From positions 1 through 11,419 of the forward strand of contig JAIBDK010000041.1 in the NCBI GenBank assembly GCA_024679435.1: a DNA stretch of 11,419 nucleotides, written 5' to 3'. Below are positions 1-7,500 of the stretch, piece by piece. The stretch comes from Gammaproteobacteria bacterium (GTDB lineage Bacteria > Pseudomonadota > Gammaproteobacteria > Arenicellales > Poriferihabitantaceae). The position numbers and the translations under genes are program-made. Each line of letters begins with the position of its first letter. Within the stretch, counting starts at the first letter, position 1. Under the pieces are notes generated by a model, which did not search any database, was not told the DNA's origin, and worked only from the letters and a program-made list of their open reading frames with translations.

Positions 1-974
1 AAGCCCTCAAACTCAGGGCAATTCCCAGGCGAAGCAACACAATGTCCCCAGGGTGATTCAAACACCCGATGCTGGGCTCCGGGAATTTCTTTAGCTTCAA
101 CTTCATTGTCTTCTGGGCGAAAATAAAGATCATTATCACAAGAAATTATAATCGTGCGCGCCTTAATCGACGACAAGGCCTTTTTGAAATCTCCGTTGTA
201 TCGTGAATTATCACTGATATCTGCCGTTTGCCATGTCCTGAGCTTGCATAACAAATTATTGGCGTCCCAGTTAAGATGATCGGTCTCCCAGTCAACTAGC
301 AGGTCCTCTGCCGTTCCAAAGCCCATTTTTTTGTAAAGTTTCTGACGAAAGAATGTCTGGGAAAATGCCCATCCGGCATACACTCTGCCAAATGCTTTAA
401 GGCCAACTGTGGGGGGTGACTGATAGTTACCCCCATCAAATGCTCCGTCGGCCTGAAGAGCAGCTTTTACTCCCTCGAGAAATACATGATTATGGATAGA
501 AGTCTTTGCTGAACTGCAAAAAGGTAAAATAGCACCCACCATATCGGGATACTGGGCTCCCCATTGAAATGATTGACACCCAGCCATGGACCAACCCGCC
601 ACCAGAGCAATCTTTTCAATACCCAAATCCCGGGTTAACAATGTGTGCTGAGCATTGATATTGTCGTATAGCGTGATATCCGGAAATCCAGCCGCATTGT
701 GTGGCGCCGCAGTATTGTCCGGAGAGGATGAGATACCGTTACCGAACAAATTCACCGAAACGATAAAGTGACGCTCCGGATCAATCGCTCTACCGGATCC
801 AAAAAAACCTTCATTACGAATATGAGTGCCCGTATAAAACGTGGGTAAGACGACTACGTTGCTTGCGGAATCATTGAGCTTGCCGTACGTCTTATAGGCC
901 AGTCTAATCGCGGGTAGTTCCGATCCGTTTTGTAACGGGAAACGTTTAATGGTGCAGATTTTAAATTCACTCAT
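1..974 (-). CDS. MetX-like alpha/beta-fold hydrolase (homoserine acetyltransferase superfamily), C-terminus cut by window edge
   Basis: The reading frame opens with ATG at 974 and stays open for 324 codons to the left edge of the window, so the gene is complete at its start and truncated at its end. The protein resembles the MetX/homoserine O-acetyltransferase branch of alpha/beta hydrolases, with an N-terminal segment typical of that branch (RLAYKTYGKLN). The nucleophile elbow reads GWSMAG with the serine at residue 129. A probable catalytic aspartate lies in CDNDLYF (residue 282 preferred, 280 possible), and the histidine is at residue 311 in WGHC. True MetX enzymes usually carry GGSMGG, so the altered elbow argues against homoserine acetylation and for a related hydrolase or acyltransferase. 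No methionine gene is nearby. A purine-rich AGAAGG about 10 nt before the ATG is a plausible ribosome site. Its role in the neighbouring catabolic operon is unknown, and it may have its own promoter because 157 bp separate it from the gene upstream. Confidence 0.85.
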   Translation of the reverse strand, partial: MSEFKICTIKRFPLQNGSELPAIRLAYKTYGKLNDSASNVVVLPTFYTGTHIRNEGFFGSGRAIDPERHFIVSVNLFGNGISSSPDNTAAPHNAAGFPDITLYDNINAQHTLLTRDLGIEKIALVAGWSMAGCQSFQWGAQYPDMVGAILPFCSSAKTSIHNHVFLEGVKAALQADGAFDGGNYQSPPTVGLKAFGRVYAGWAFSQTFFRQKLYKKMGFGTAEDLLVDWETDHLNWDANNLLCKLRTWQTADISDNSRYNGDFKKALSSIKARTIIISCDNDLYFRPEDNEVEAKEIPGAQHRVFESPWGHCVASPGNCPEFEG

Positions 975-1131
975 CAGATTATTTGCCTTCTAAACCTTGA
1001 ATCATATTTTAATTTGGTTTGCAAATTGCCGTGGAACTTGCAAACCAAATTCTCATAAAAGCCTTAAAACATCATATTGGAGTTTCAAGTAACAGTCATT
1101 CATAAAGACCGGGGCATTCTAGTTTCAGGCG
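975..1131 (-). promoter_or_regulatory. 157-bp spacer with possible promoter/operator for the MetX-like gene
   Basis: This is the longest gene-free stretch in the window. It is AT-rich and holds a 14-bp inverted repeat (1011-1051). Read on the minus strand, a TATGAT hexamer (1006-1001) follows five bases after the repeat and about 26 bases before the start codon, so it could be a -10 box. No good -35 box lies 16-18 bases upstream of it. If the -10 is real, the repeat covers the -35 area, as an operator or activator site would. This is inference from position only. Confidence 0.35.
1011..1051. repeat. Perfect 14-bp inverted repeat, 13-nt spacer
   Basis: The arm AATTTGGTTTGCAA (1011-1024) is matched exactly by its reverse complement TTGCAAACCAAATT (1038-1051), with 13 bases between. 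It lies between the dehydrogenase and the MetX-like gene. The arms are AT-rich and no T-run follows on either strand, so a classical intrinsic terminator is unlikely. An operator or an RNA stem in the intergenic transcript fits better. Confidence 0.8.
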
Positions 1132-2064
1132 TCAATATCCGGCACGGCGATCAATTTCATGGAGCAATTTTCTGCCTTCTGTTAATCTCAAATAGTTTTC
1201 AGTAACAACGCTCAATCCGTCATCAAGATCCCATCCGGATATATGCGGCGTAATCGTAATGCCCGGATGATGCCACATCGGACTTTCTTCAGGTAATGGC
1301 TCCTGACGGCAAACATCCAGCACCGCATGTCCCAAATACCCATGATCCAGCGCGGTAACAAGGTCCTGTTCAACAATCAAAGTTCCCCGACCAACATTAA
1401 TCAGCATGGATTCAGGTTTCATTAACTTGAACTTAGCCAGATCAAACAAATTCTCGGTTTGCGGTGTTGATGGAAGAATACTTGCAACGTAATCACTGCT
1501 GCGAAGTAGATTTTGCAGTCCATCTGCGCCCGCGACAGAATGGATGCCGTCCATCGTCTTAAGGGAGCGACTCCACCCAATAACACTAAACCCAGCCTCC
1601 GCAAAAAGCCTGGCCGCTGCACCACCGATATGGCCGAGGCCAAGGACGCCAACCGTAAGATCGGTGACTCGCTTAGGCGCTATCGGCTCCCAAATTGCCT
1701 GATTCTGTTTATCCTTATGGAGAATCATATTCTGAACGTCCTGCAAAACGTATGCCAGACAATAGCGCGCCATTTCCATCGCCGTGACATTGTGTTTGAT
1801 CCGGGTGATACGCACATGAGAGGGTAATTCAGGGTCGGAAACCATGGTGTCGACACCTGCGCCCAGTTTTTGAATCAGCTCAAGACCGGGAAGCCGAGCC
1901 GCAAGCCCCTGTCGTAAATGATCAGTGACCAGCATCCGGATATCTGCAGAATTTCCAATTTTAGGATAAAAACGCAGGTCTTCATTAACCAGTCCGGCAA
2001 TTTGGTTTTTAAACGCTTCTTCACTCATCCAGTCCTGGGAATAAATATCTACAAGTACTGCCAA
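1132..2064 (-). CDS. D-2-hydroxyacid dehydrogenase, GhrA-like (glyoxylate/hydroxypyruvate reductase A type)
   Basis: This 310-residue cytoplasmic NAD(P)H-dependent oxidoreductase matches the roughly 310-residue length of GhrA-type enzymes, which reduce small 2-oxoacids such as glyoxylate and hydroxypyruvate. The Rossmann motif GLGHIG is at residues 142-147. The catalytic triad of the D-2-hydroxyacid dehydrogenase family is visible: Arg226 in NVGRGT, Glu255 in RQEPLP and His274 in PHISG. The N-terminal catalytic half lacks any added domain. Translation appears to begin at a TTG (2064), because an AGGAG (2075-2071) sits six bases upstream and no better start is nearby. It follows the URC4 gene after 36 bp and is likely co-transcribed with it. 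In yeast the URC pathway ends with reduction of a short semialdehyde by an unrelated dehydrogenase, so a similar end-step role is possible here. The actual substrate cannot be read from sequence. Confidence 0.9.
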   Translation of the reverse strand: MAVLVDIYSQDWMSEEAFKNQIAGLVNEDLRFYPKIGNSADIRMLVTDHLRQGLAARLPGLELIQKLGAGVDTMVSDPELPSHVRITRIKHNVTAMEMARYCLAYVLQDVQNMILHKDKQNQAIWEPIAPKRVTDLTVGVLGLGHIGGAAARLFAEAGFSVIGWSRSLKTMDGIHSVAGADGLQNLLRSSDYVASILPSTPQTENLFDLAKFKLMKPESMLINVGRGTLIVEQDLVTALDHGYLGHAVLDVCRQEPLPEESPMWHHPGITITPHISGWDLDDGLSVVTENYLRLTEGRKLLHEIDRRAGY

Positions 2065-2075
2065 AGGAAACTCCT
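2065..2075 (-). promoter_or_regulatory. Ribosome binding site supporting a TTG start
   Basis: AGGAG (2075-2071) is followed by a 6-nt spacer and the TTG start of the dehydrogenase. This placement is the main reason for accepting the non-ATG start. Confidence 0.7.
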
Positions 2076-2100
2076 GGTGAGATACTCTAATCTGACTGAG

Positions 2101-3363
2101 CTAGAATATCGTGCCATCAACATCAATTTTAAGCGGCGGTGAACCGTCGCTCCGCAATCGTGCCGCAAGCTCCCGACCCGCAGACCAGGTTCCACCCTGT
2201 AGCACCGAACCCAAAGGCAGACGTTTTGGTCCCAGCTTAAGGGATTTTCGCAGCTCTTCCGCTATTCGATCCAGCATCCATACGGTGATAGCGCGCCACT
2301 CCACAATAGCTTCAGAGTCCGGAGCCAACCTGGATTCCATCAATTGTTGGTCCTGAGGAGTAATAAATCCGGTGTCAATCAAAAGTCCTCCGTTTCTATA
2401 TTCTGGCAGACCGGTCAATCCATCAAGATTGACTACTTCCAGGCCTGCCCATTGCAACGGTTCAATCAAAGAATAAGTCAGCCACTGAGAAAGCTTGTGA
2501 AACGGAACAATACCCGAGGTTTCGTCATCTGTTTGAAGCGCGGAATAATAGCCGCAATCGCCTAAATTTATATTATTTATCCCGTTTACGATATAACCGT
2601 TAGGCCAGATACCTCCAAAACGTCTGAGCACAATATCAAGCACCTGGGTAATATCGATCTGCTTTTGAAGCGTCCACGATCGGGTTGCCATCTCGATGCA
2701 CTCGTCTATGATCGCGCCAGGCCGATGATATCCTGCATCCCTGTTTTTTGGGGCATCCAGCGCCGATGCCAGACCGATAAGCAAATCGGCTCTTCCCGAC
2801 AATCCGGATAGTGGATTGTCGGTGGAAGACTGAAATGCGACGGCAAGTTTGCCTCTGGTTACTTCTTCAAGGCAATGTGCATCAACAACCCAGGCTTGAT
2901 CACCCTGATATCTGGACAGATGATTAAAAAACAGATCCAGACTGGCAGCAGCCAAACCTTCAGAGCGATGCAACTCTTTACCCGTCACCGGATCATTATA
3001 GCGCCAGTGGGAACCGGCTCCTGCATCTAACAGAACACTGACAAAAGCAAGATCTGCGGCAGAGCGAGCTAAGTCAATTACATTACCGGTATACCCCTCA
3101 GTATAATGTTTCCATAAATCTTTACCGTCCACAACAAAATGACGCCACCGACTGTGTAAAGGAATTTTTAGATCCGGATAGTTTTTCAGACAACTGTCTT
3201 TGACCAGGCCGACACAGCGTTTAAAACGCGGCTCATTCACTACGAACCAGTTAGCATTTCCGTTCATCGCCATTTCGCCTATCTGATGGCAGCGAACACG
3301 AACCTCGCTGGATGAAAGCAAACTCTCATAGGGACCAAACTCATCCCCCGACACCTCATTCAT
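2101..3363 (-). CDS. urc4: URC4/Urg3 family protein (DUF1688), alternative pyrimidine catabolism
   Basis: The 420-residue product is recognisable along its whole length as a URC4/Urg3 (DUF1688) protein. Conserved-looking blocks include SVLLDAGAGSHWRY (109-122), RSEGLAAASLDLF (133-145), GLSGRADLL (187-195), GDCGYYSAL (268-276), VPFHKLSQWLTYSLIEPLQW (286-305) and a C-terminal GGTWSAGRELA block (390-400) ending in DVDGTIF. There is no signal peptide or membrane segment, so it should act in the cytoplasm. In the yeast Lachancea kluyveri URC4 is needed to grow on uracil as nitrogen source through the URC route, but its reaction has not been clear to me from the family. The frame is open further upstream, to 3495. 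I place the start at ATG 3363 because a strong GGGAGG lies nine bases before it and the longer version would overlap the URC1 gene by about 110 bp. It starts 19 bp after the URC1 stop, so the two are almost surely co-translated as a functional pair. Confidence 0.93.
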   Translation of the reverse strand: MNEVSGDEFGPYESLLSSSEVRVRCHQIGEMAMNGNANWFVVNEPRFKRCVGLVKDSCLKNYPDLKIPLHSRWRHFVVDGKDLWKHYTEGYTGNVIDLARSAADLAFVSVLLDAGAGSHWRYNDPVTGKELHRSEGLAAASLDLFFNHLSRYQGDQAWVVDAHCLEEVTRGKLAVAFQSSTDNPLSGLSGRADLLIGLASALDAPKNRDAGYHRPGAIIDECIEMATRSWTLQKQIDITQVLDIVLRRFGGIWPNGYIVNGINNINLGDCGYYSALQTDDETSGIVPFHKLSQWLTYSLIEPLQWAGLEVVNLDGLTGLPEYRNGGLLIDTGFITPQDQQLMESRLAPDSEAIVEWRAITVWMLDRIAEELRKSLKLGPKRLPLGSVLQGGTWSAGRELAARLRSDGSPPLKIDVDGTIF

Positions 3364-3378
3364 CTGACCTTCCCTCCC
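3364..3378 (-). promoter_or_regulatory. Strong ribosome binding site for URC4
   Basis: GGGAGGGAAGG (3378-3368) precedes ATG 3363. It decides the start in favour of the 420-residue product over a longer version that would overlap the URC1 gene. Confidence 0.75.
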
Positions 3379-3382
3379 TTTT

Positions 3383-4636
3383 TTAGTATTCTTCAAGCCC
3401 TCTCCCATGGGTTTCTGTAAGATCACTCTCAGTCGGCACCTCACCTTCAGTAAAATAACCTGCTGCCTTTTTAGCATCCATCTCCACCCGGGCATCCGGC
3501 GGTATCAGGTCCTCAGGAATCGGTATACGCTCTCCTATTTCAATACCCTGTTCTAAAATCGCGTCATATTTCATATTACTCATGGAAACAAAGCGATCAA
3601 TTCGGGTGATACCCAACCAGTTTAGAACATCTGGCATCAATTCCTGAAAGCGCATATCCTGAACGCCCGCGACACATTCAGTTCGCTCAAAATAATTTTC
3701 AGCGGTATCCCCTCCAGTTTGTCTTTTGCGTGCGTTGTAAACCAGAAATTTTGTTACTTCACCCAAGGCACGTCCTTCCTTTCGGTTATATACAATCAAA
3801 CCCGCACCGCCACTTTGAGCCGTTTCAATAGCATCTTCTATTCCATGGACGAGATAAGGTCTGCAGGTACAGATATCAGAACCAAAAACATCTGACCCAT
3901 TGCATTCATCATGAACACGGCATGACAGTTTTCGAGCGGGGTCAGTAATGGCCGAAATTTCACCAAACACATAGGCGGTTATACCCCCAATCGGAGGAAG
4001 GAAAACTTTCAGATCCGGCCTGGTTACCAGTTCGGAAAACATCCCTCCGGTTTGTTCAAACAGAGACCGTCGCAGAGAATGTTCATCAGTTCCAAAACGG
4101 TCAGCGATACCGGGTAAATACCAGACTGGTTCAATGGCAATTTTGATTACGTTTACTTCTCCGGTTTCCATCAAAACCACACCGTCCGGCACCAGACTGA
4201 CACCATTGATACCACTTACCATTTCTGGAACACTCAATCTGGCTCGGGTGACCGCAATGGTTGGCCTGACGTCCGTGCCATTCGCAATATGATCAGAAAA
4301 TACCTGACCCACCATATGACCCCAGGGATCTATGGACACGATTTTGGCAGGGTCAGTCCATTGCTCGAATGGGCCAAACTGAATTGCGGGCGCGGTGTTG
4401 GTCAAATCAGGCTTGTGAAGAGGATCCAGTTTGCCTGCTGCAATCGCAAGCGCACGGTAAACTGAATATGAACCGGAATAGGAACCAATGGAATTACGTA
4501 GATCAGAACCCGCCGGTGTGGCCACGACCGGACCGCGTTCAGTCGCGGTTTTAGCGCCCCACTCAATATCTACCGGATTCTGATTCCCTGAAGGATGAGA
4601 TGTAAGCGTAATATGTTTCGAGTAATTGTTGCTCAT
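3383..4636 (-). CDS. urc1: URC1-type GTP cyclohydrolase II homologue
   Basis: The 417-residue protein has a RibA-like catalytic domain in its second half, after about 200 residues that RibA lacks. The three zinc-binding cysteines of GTP cyclohydrolase II are present with RibA spacing: Cys245, Cys256 and Cys258 in ECNGSDVFGSDICTC. The next motif reads YNRKEGRALGE (283-293), where riboflavin enzymes usually have LRQEGRGIGL, a clear divergence. The N-terminal block (RGPVVAT, RNSIGSYSGSYSVYRALA) is characteristic of the URC1 class and does not look like a DHBP synthase. No riboflavin gene is nearby, and the next gene is URC4. In yeast, URC1 is required for uracil degradation and is thought to open the pyrimidine ring of a uridine nucleotide to give a ribosyl-urea product. 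I chose ATG 4636, 14 bp after the ATPase stop. An in-frame start at 4699 would overlap the ATPase gene by 49 bp. The ribosome site here is weak, so translational coupling to the ATPase gene is likely. Confidence 0.93.
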   Translation of the reverse strand: MSNNYSKHITLTSHPSGNQNPVDIEWGAKTATERGPVVATPAGSDLRNSIGSYSGSYSVYRALAIAAGKLDPLHKPDLTNTAPAIQFGPFEQWTDPAKIVSIDPWGHMVGQVFSDHIANGTDVRPTIAVTRARLSVPEMVSGINGVSLVPDGVVLMETGEVNVIKIAIEPVWYLPGIADRFGTDEHSLRRSLFEQTGGMFSELVTRPDLKVFLPPIGGITAYVFGEISAITDPARKLSCRVHDECNGSDVFGSDICTCRPYLVHGIEDAIETAQSGGAGLIVYNRKEGRALGEVTKFLVYNARKRQTGGDTAENYFERTECVAGVQDMRFQELMPDVLNWLGITRIDRFVSMSNMKYDAILEQGIEIGERIPIPEDLIPPDARVEMDAKKAAGYFTEGEVPTESDLTETHGRGLEEY

Positions 4637-4650
4637 AATGTTAGTGTCTG

Positions 4651-5760
4651 TTACCTGCCGGGAATAATATATGCGCTCTTGCGCTCCCAGGACACCCACA
4701 ACGCCTGCCCGGTTTGCAATTGAATATTTTCGATATCCTTATGCTGTTTCTGAATTTTCAGTTCCATACCATTTTCCGTCTCCACTAATAAAGTCACTAT
4801 TGACCCTACGAATTCTTCACTGACCAGTTTACAGGGAAACTGGTTCTCTAAATCAGATGGATCAAATGAAATGTCCATTCGATCCGAACTGATAACCAGT
4901 TCCACAGTTGCACCCAGATCAAGTTCCCCACTGGAAATCACAACTTCTCCAAGGTCAGTATCAACCGTATACGGAACCCCTTGAAACAGATCGGTTCGGT
5001 GCACATCGCTGTGCTTCGACGATACTTTCCCGCTGATAATATTATTTGAGCCGACAAATTCAGCAACAAATCTCGTTGCAGGCTCCCTGAACACCTGCTG
5101 AGGTGTTCCGATTTGCTCGATTAGCCCTTTGCTCATGATTACAACCCTGTCGGCCATGGCAAACGCCTCTGACTGACTATGCGTTACATACACAAAAGTA
5201 ATACCGAGCTCTTTTTGCAGTTTAGAAAGAACACCCTGCATCCTCACCACCAGATTGGCATCCAAAGCACTGAGTGGCTCATCCAGCAATAAGACAGGCG
5301 GCTCTGTTACCAGTGCTCTTGCAAGCGCAACACGCTGCCTCTGACCCCCGGATAGCTGGTCAATCGACCGTTCCGCGAATTCCCCAATCTCCATTCGATC
5401 TAACCATTTCAACGCCCTTTCCCGGCGTTCGGTTTTTTCTATACCGTGCATTTTCAGACCGAATTCAACGTTCTCAAGTACCGTCAGAAAAGGAAACAAC
5501 GCCAGTGACTGCCATACCAATGGGGTATTTCGTTTAGCCGGTGCAAGTTCATTAATCCGTTCACCATTCAAGCGAATTTCACCTTCACTCGGAATCTCAA
5601 GACCAGCGAGCATTCTCAGCGTGGTCGTTTTACCACAGCCACTTGAACCCATAATAGCAAGAAACTCCCCTTGTTCAATCGAAAAACTCATCTTTTCGAC
5701 CGCCACTGCTTCACCGAAAGTTTTAATTATGTTTTCAAATACGATTTGTGATTCAGGCAT
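4651..5760 (-). CDS. ABC transporter ATP-binding protein, PotA-like
   Basis: This 369-residue ATPase powers the importer encoded by the three upstream genes and works on the cytoplasmic face of the inner membrane. It has Walker A GSSGCGKTT (38-46), a Q-loop glutamine at 84 in VWQSLALFP, the signature LSGGQ (136-140), Walker B VLLLDEP (156-162) and the switch histidine at 194 in YVTHSQ. The region after about residue 240 has the size and position of the TOBE-type regulatory domain of the PotA/MalK class, which often binds transported substrate or regulators. Its start overlaps the end of the second permease gene by 8 bp, indicating translational coupling. Family membership alone would suggest spermidine/putrescine, but the URC genes immediately downstream suggest a pyrimidine-related or nitrogenous substrate. 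ATPases of this type say little about specificity. Confidence 0.95.
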   Translation of the reverse strand: MPESQIVFENIIKTFGEAVAVEKMSFSIEQGEFLAIMGSSGCGKTTTLRMLAGLEIPSEGEIRLNGERINELAPAKRNTPLVWQSLALFPFLTVLENVEFGLKMHGIEKTERRERALKWLDRMEIGEFAERSIDQLSGGQRQRVALARALVTEPPVLLLDEPLSALDANLVVRMQGVLSKLQKELGITFVYVTHSQSEAFAMADRVVIMSKGLIEQIGTPQQVFREPATRFVAEFVGSNNIISGKVSSKHSDVHRTDLFQGVPYTVDTDLGEVVISSGELDLGATVELVISSDRMDISFDPSDLENQFPCKLVSEEFVGSIVTLLVETENGMELKIQKQHKDIENIQLQTGQALWVSWERKSAYIIPGR

Positions 5761-6556
5761 TCGACGCAGATCCGGGAGTTCTTAACATAAATATTAACTG
5801 AGCCAGTATAACCAGCGTAATTGAAGTGACGAATACAAACGTGCCGATAGCATTAATCTGAGGGTCTATATTACCTTGAAGAATTTCAAGAATAATCACA
5901 GGAATAGTTTTATTTAATCCAGAGACGAACCAGGCCACGGCAAACTCATCAAAAGAGACCGCCATGGTCAGACACATAGAGGATACAATAGCCGGCATGG
6001 CAAATGGAACAATCACGTACCGCATTGCCGACCATTCACTGGCGCCAAGATTCCAGGCTGCAGATTCCAGATCAGGATCCATTTGCTGCAGCCGCAAACG
6101 AATCACCGCCATGGCAAAAGGTGCACAGAGCACGGTGTGAGCAATCACGATGGACCAAACTTGCCCGGAAAGGCCTATTTTTGAAAACCATGCCAGCATT
6201 GCCAGTGCCAGAATAATCAAAGGAATTGTCGGCGGCAACAGCGCCAAAACAAGGTAGCTGTTCTTTCCTTTGAACTGATATCGAAAATCAGTATAGGCGG
6301 TACAGAACCCAATAAAAGTTGCCAGGCAACTGGTGCTAAGCGCGACAATCACACTGGTTTTGGCTGCATCCCAGACATCCGGATCATTGTAGATTGTCTG
6401 ATACCATTTCCAGGTAAATGATCCCAGCGGGATAGTCGGGAAACGATCGGAGTTAAAAGAGAAGATGATACTGGTAACGATAGGCGCGAATATAAACAGA
6501 AAAACAAGCCCAAGATAACCCCACAGAAACCAGCGAATCAGTTTGTCCGCTCTCAT
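5753..6556 (-). CDS. ABC transporter permease, PotC-like
   Basis: The 267-residue inner-membrane protein has about six hydrophobic segments, beginning with the one at about residues 8-32, and the cytoplasmic EAA loop (ESAAWNLGASEWSAMRYVIV, 164-183) that docks on the ATPase. Length and layout match PotC/YdcV-type permeases. The frame is open upstream to 6766, but that extension lies inside the preceding permease gene, is polar and cysteine/aspartate-rich and looks like shadow sequence. I therefore use ATG 6556, which shares its A with the TGA of the preceding gene (TGATG). This one-base overlap is a strong sign of translational coupling. It overlaps the ATPase start by 8 bp at its other end. 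It forms the transmembrane pore with the PotB-like partner. Confidence 0.94.
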   Translation of the reverse strand: MRADKLIRWFLWGYLGLVFLFIFAPIVTSIIFSFNSDRFPTIPLGSFTWKWYQTIYNDPDVWDAAKTSVIVALSTSCLATFIGFCTAYTDFRYQFKGKNSYLVLALLPPTIPLIILALAMLAWFSKIGLSGQVWSIVIAHTVLCAPFAMAVIRLRLQQMDPDLESAAWNLGASEWSAMRYVIVPFAMPAIVSSMCLTMAVSFDEFAVAWFVSGLNKTIPVIILEILQGNIDPQINAIGTFVFVTSITLVILAQLIFMLRTPGSASNA

Positions 6557-7416
6557 CAGCGATAAGCCTTGCGTGAATACGCCAGCTTGATCGCAGTAAA
6601 GGCCACGATCATCAAAGTCACCATCATCATCACTGCCACAACCGCAGCTCGCGGCCACTGCTGGCCGGATTTCGTTGTATCTATAATTAAAATCGGCAAA
6701 GTCGGCGGTTTCGAACCACCAAGATAATACGGTGCGACAAAATCTCCGAAGGACAGAATAAAGCAAAATACCGCCCCAATAATAAGCCCCACTTTTGCAG
6801 AGGGAATAATCACCTGCAATATTACCTTTACCCGACTTGCACCCAGATTCTGCGCAGCCTCGATAAGATTTTTGTCAACATTAGCCAGCGAAAAAGTCTG
6901 GAGAATGACGACCAAAGGCAAAGTCAGCGTCATATAACCCACCAGCGTCCCAAAACGGGTATTTAGCATCGTATAGGGTCCGAGCCCGATGACACCCAGA
7001 ATATTATTAACCACCCCGGATTCGGCGAGGATGACATACCATGAAAAGGTTCGGACAAGGTAACTGGTAAAAAAAGGAATGATCAACAGGAACACAATCC
7101 AGCGACGGACATTGCCAGACACCTTGAAAGCCAGACCATAAGCAGCGGGAAATGCAAGACATGTGGCTACTATCGTGGACATACTGGCGAGCAAAAGGGT
7201 AAGAAAATAGGAGTCCCAAAAATAATCCTTACCGAACATCTTGACCCAGTTTTTCATCTCAAAAGCTTCGGTCATCCGATAATTCTTTACCAGAAAGAAG
7301 CTCATAGCGATCATAAACACCAGCGGCCCGACAAAAAACAGCACCTGCCAAACTATAACCGGCAGACGCCAGGTCAAAGCATAGTAATCAAGTCGCTTTT
7401 TGTCGGATGATGGCAT
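6556..7416 (-). CDS. ABC transporter permease, PotB-like
   Basis: The 286-residue inner-membrane protein begins with a short basic N-terminus and a hydrophobic segment (about residues 18-42), followed by five further membrane spans. The EAA loop is IEAAQNLGASRVKVILQVII (185-204). It pairs with the PotC-like permease, whose start codon overlaps its stop by one base. The start is uncertain. The frame continues upstream to a GTG at 7497, but that codon lies inside a perfect hairpin and the extra residues are not typical of the family. ATG 7416 gives the usual length, although its ribosome site is weak. A GTG at 7458 is another option. The weak initiation signal and the hairpin upstream suggest lower expression than the binding-protein gene, as is common in importer operons. 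Confidence 0.92.
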   Translation of the reverse strand: MPSSDKKRLDYYALTWRLPVIVWQVLFFVGPLVFMIAMSFFLVKNYRMTEAFEMKNWVKMFGKDYFWDSYFLTLLLASMSTIVATCLAFPAAYGLAFKVSGNVRRWIVFLLIIPFFTSYLVRTFSWYVILAESGVVNNILGVIGLGPYTMLNTRFGTLVGYMTLTLPLVVILQTFSLANVDKNLIEAAQNLGASRVKVILQVIIPSAKVGLIIGAVFCFILSFGDFVAPYYLGGSKPPTLPILIIDTTKSGQQWPRAAVVAVMMMVTLMIVAFTAIKLAYSRKAYR

Positions 7417-7474
7417 CTTAACGATCAGGCTTTTCTTTGCGGTTGTCCCTTTATTCACACATCGCTGAATCAAA

Positions 7475-7499
7475 AGGTGGATAGCAACGCTATCCACCT
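7475..7499 (-). terminator. 11-bp perfect hairpin with short U tract between binding-protein and permease genes (attenuator or mRNA-stabilising stem)
   Basis: On the transcribed strand the stem AGGTGGATAGC pairs exactly with GCTATCCACCT across a three-base GTT loop, and TTTG follows. This has the shape of a weak intrinsic terminator. Its position right after a solute-binding-protein gene matches the known arrangement in which such stems protect the upstream message and partly stop transcription, so that the binding protein is made in excess over the membrane components. Confidence 0.75.
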
Positions 7500-7500
7500 C

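Noticed and set aside
1..974. Genuine homoserine O-acetyltransferase (metX)
   Set aside because: The nucleophile elbow is GWSMAG rather than the usual GGSMGG, and no methionine biosynthesis gene is nearby.
1999..2008. Shared TTTGGTT motif between the inverted repeat at 1011-1051 and the phased repeats at 8753-8780 as a common regulator site
   Set aside because: The same AATTTGGTTT string also occurs inside the dehydrogenase coding region at 1999-2008, so a short AT-rich match is weak evidence for a shared site.
4637..4699. Longer start for the URC1-type protein at 4699
   Set aside because: It would overlap the ATPase gene by 49 bp and add 21 residues without family character. ATG 4636 fits the gene spacing better.
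6557..6766. Longer start for the PotC-like permease at 6766
   Set aside because: The 70 extra residues lie in another frame of the PotB-like gene, are polar and cysteine/aspartate-rich, and precede a normal permease N-terminus at ATG 6556.
7417..7497. GTG start for the PotB-like permease at 7497
   Set aside because: The GTG lies inside the perfect hairpin and the added residues do not resemble a permease N-terminus. ATG 7416 is preferred, with some doubt.
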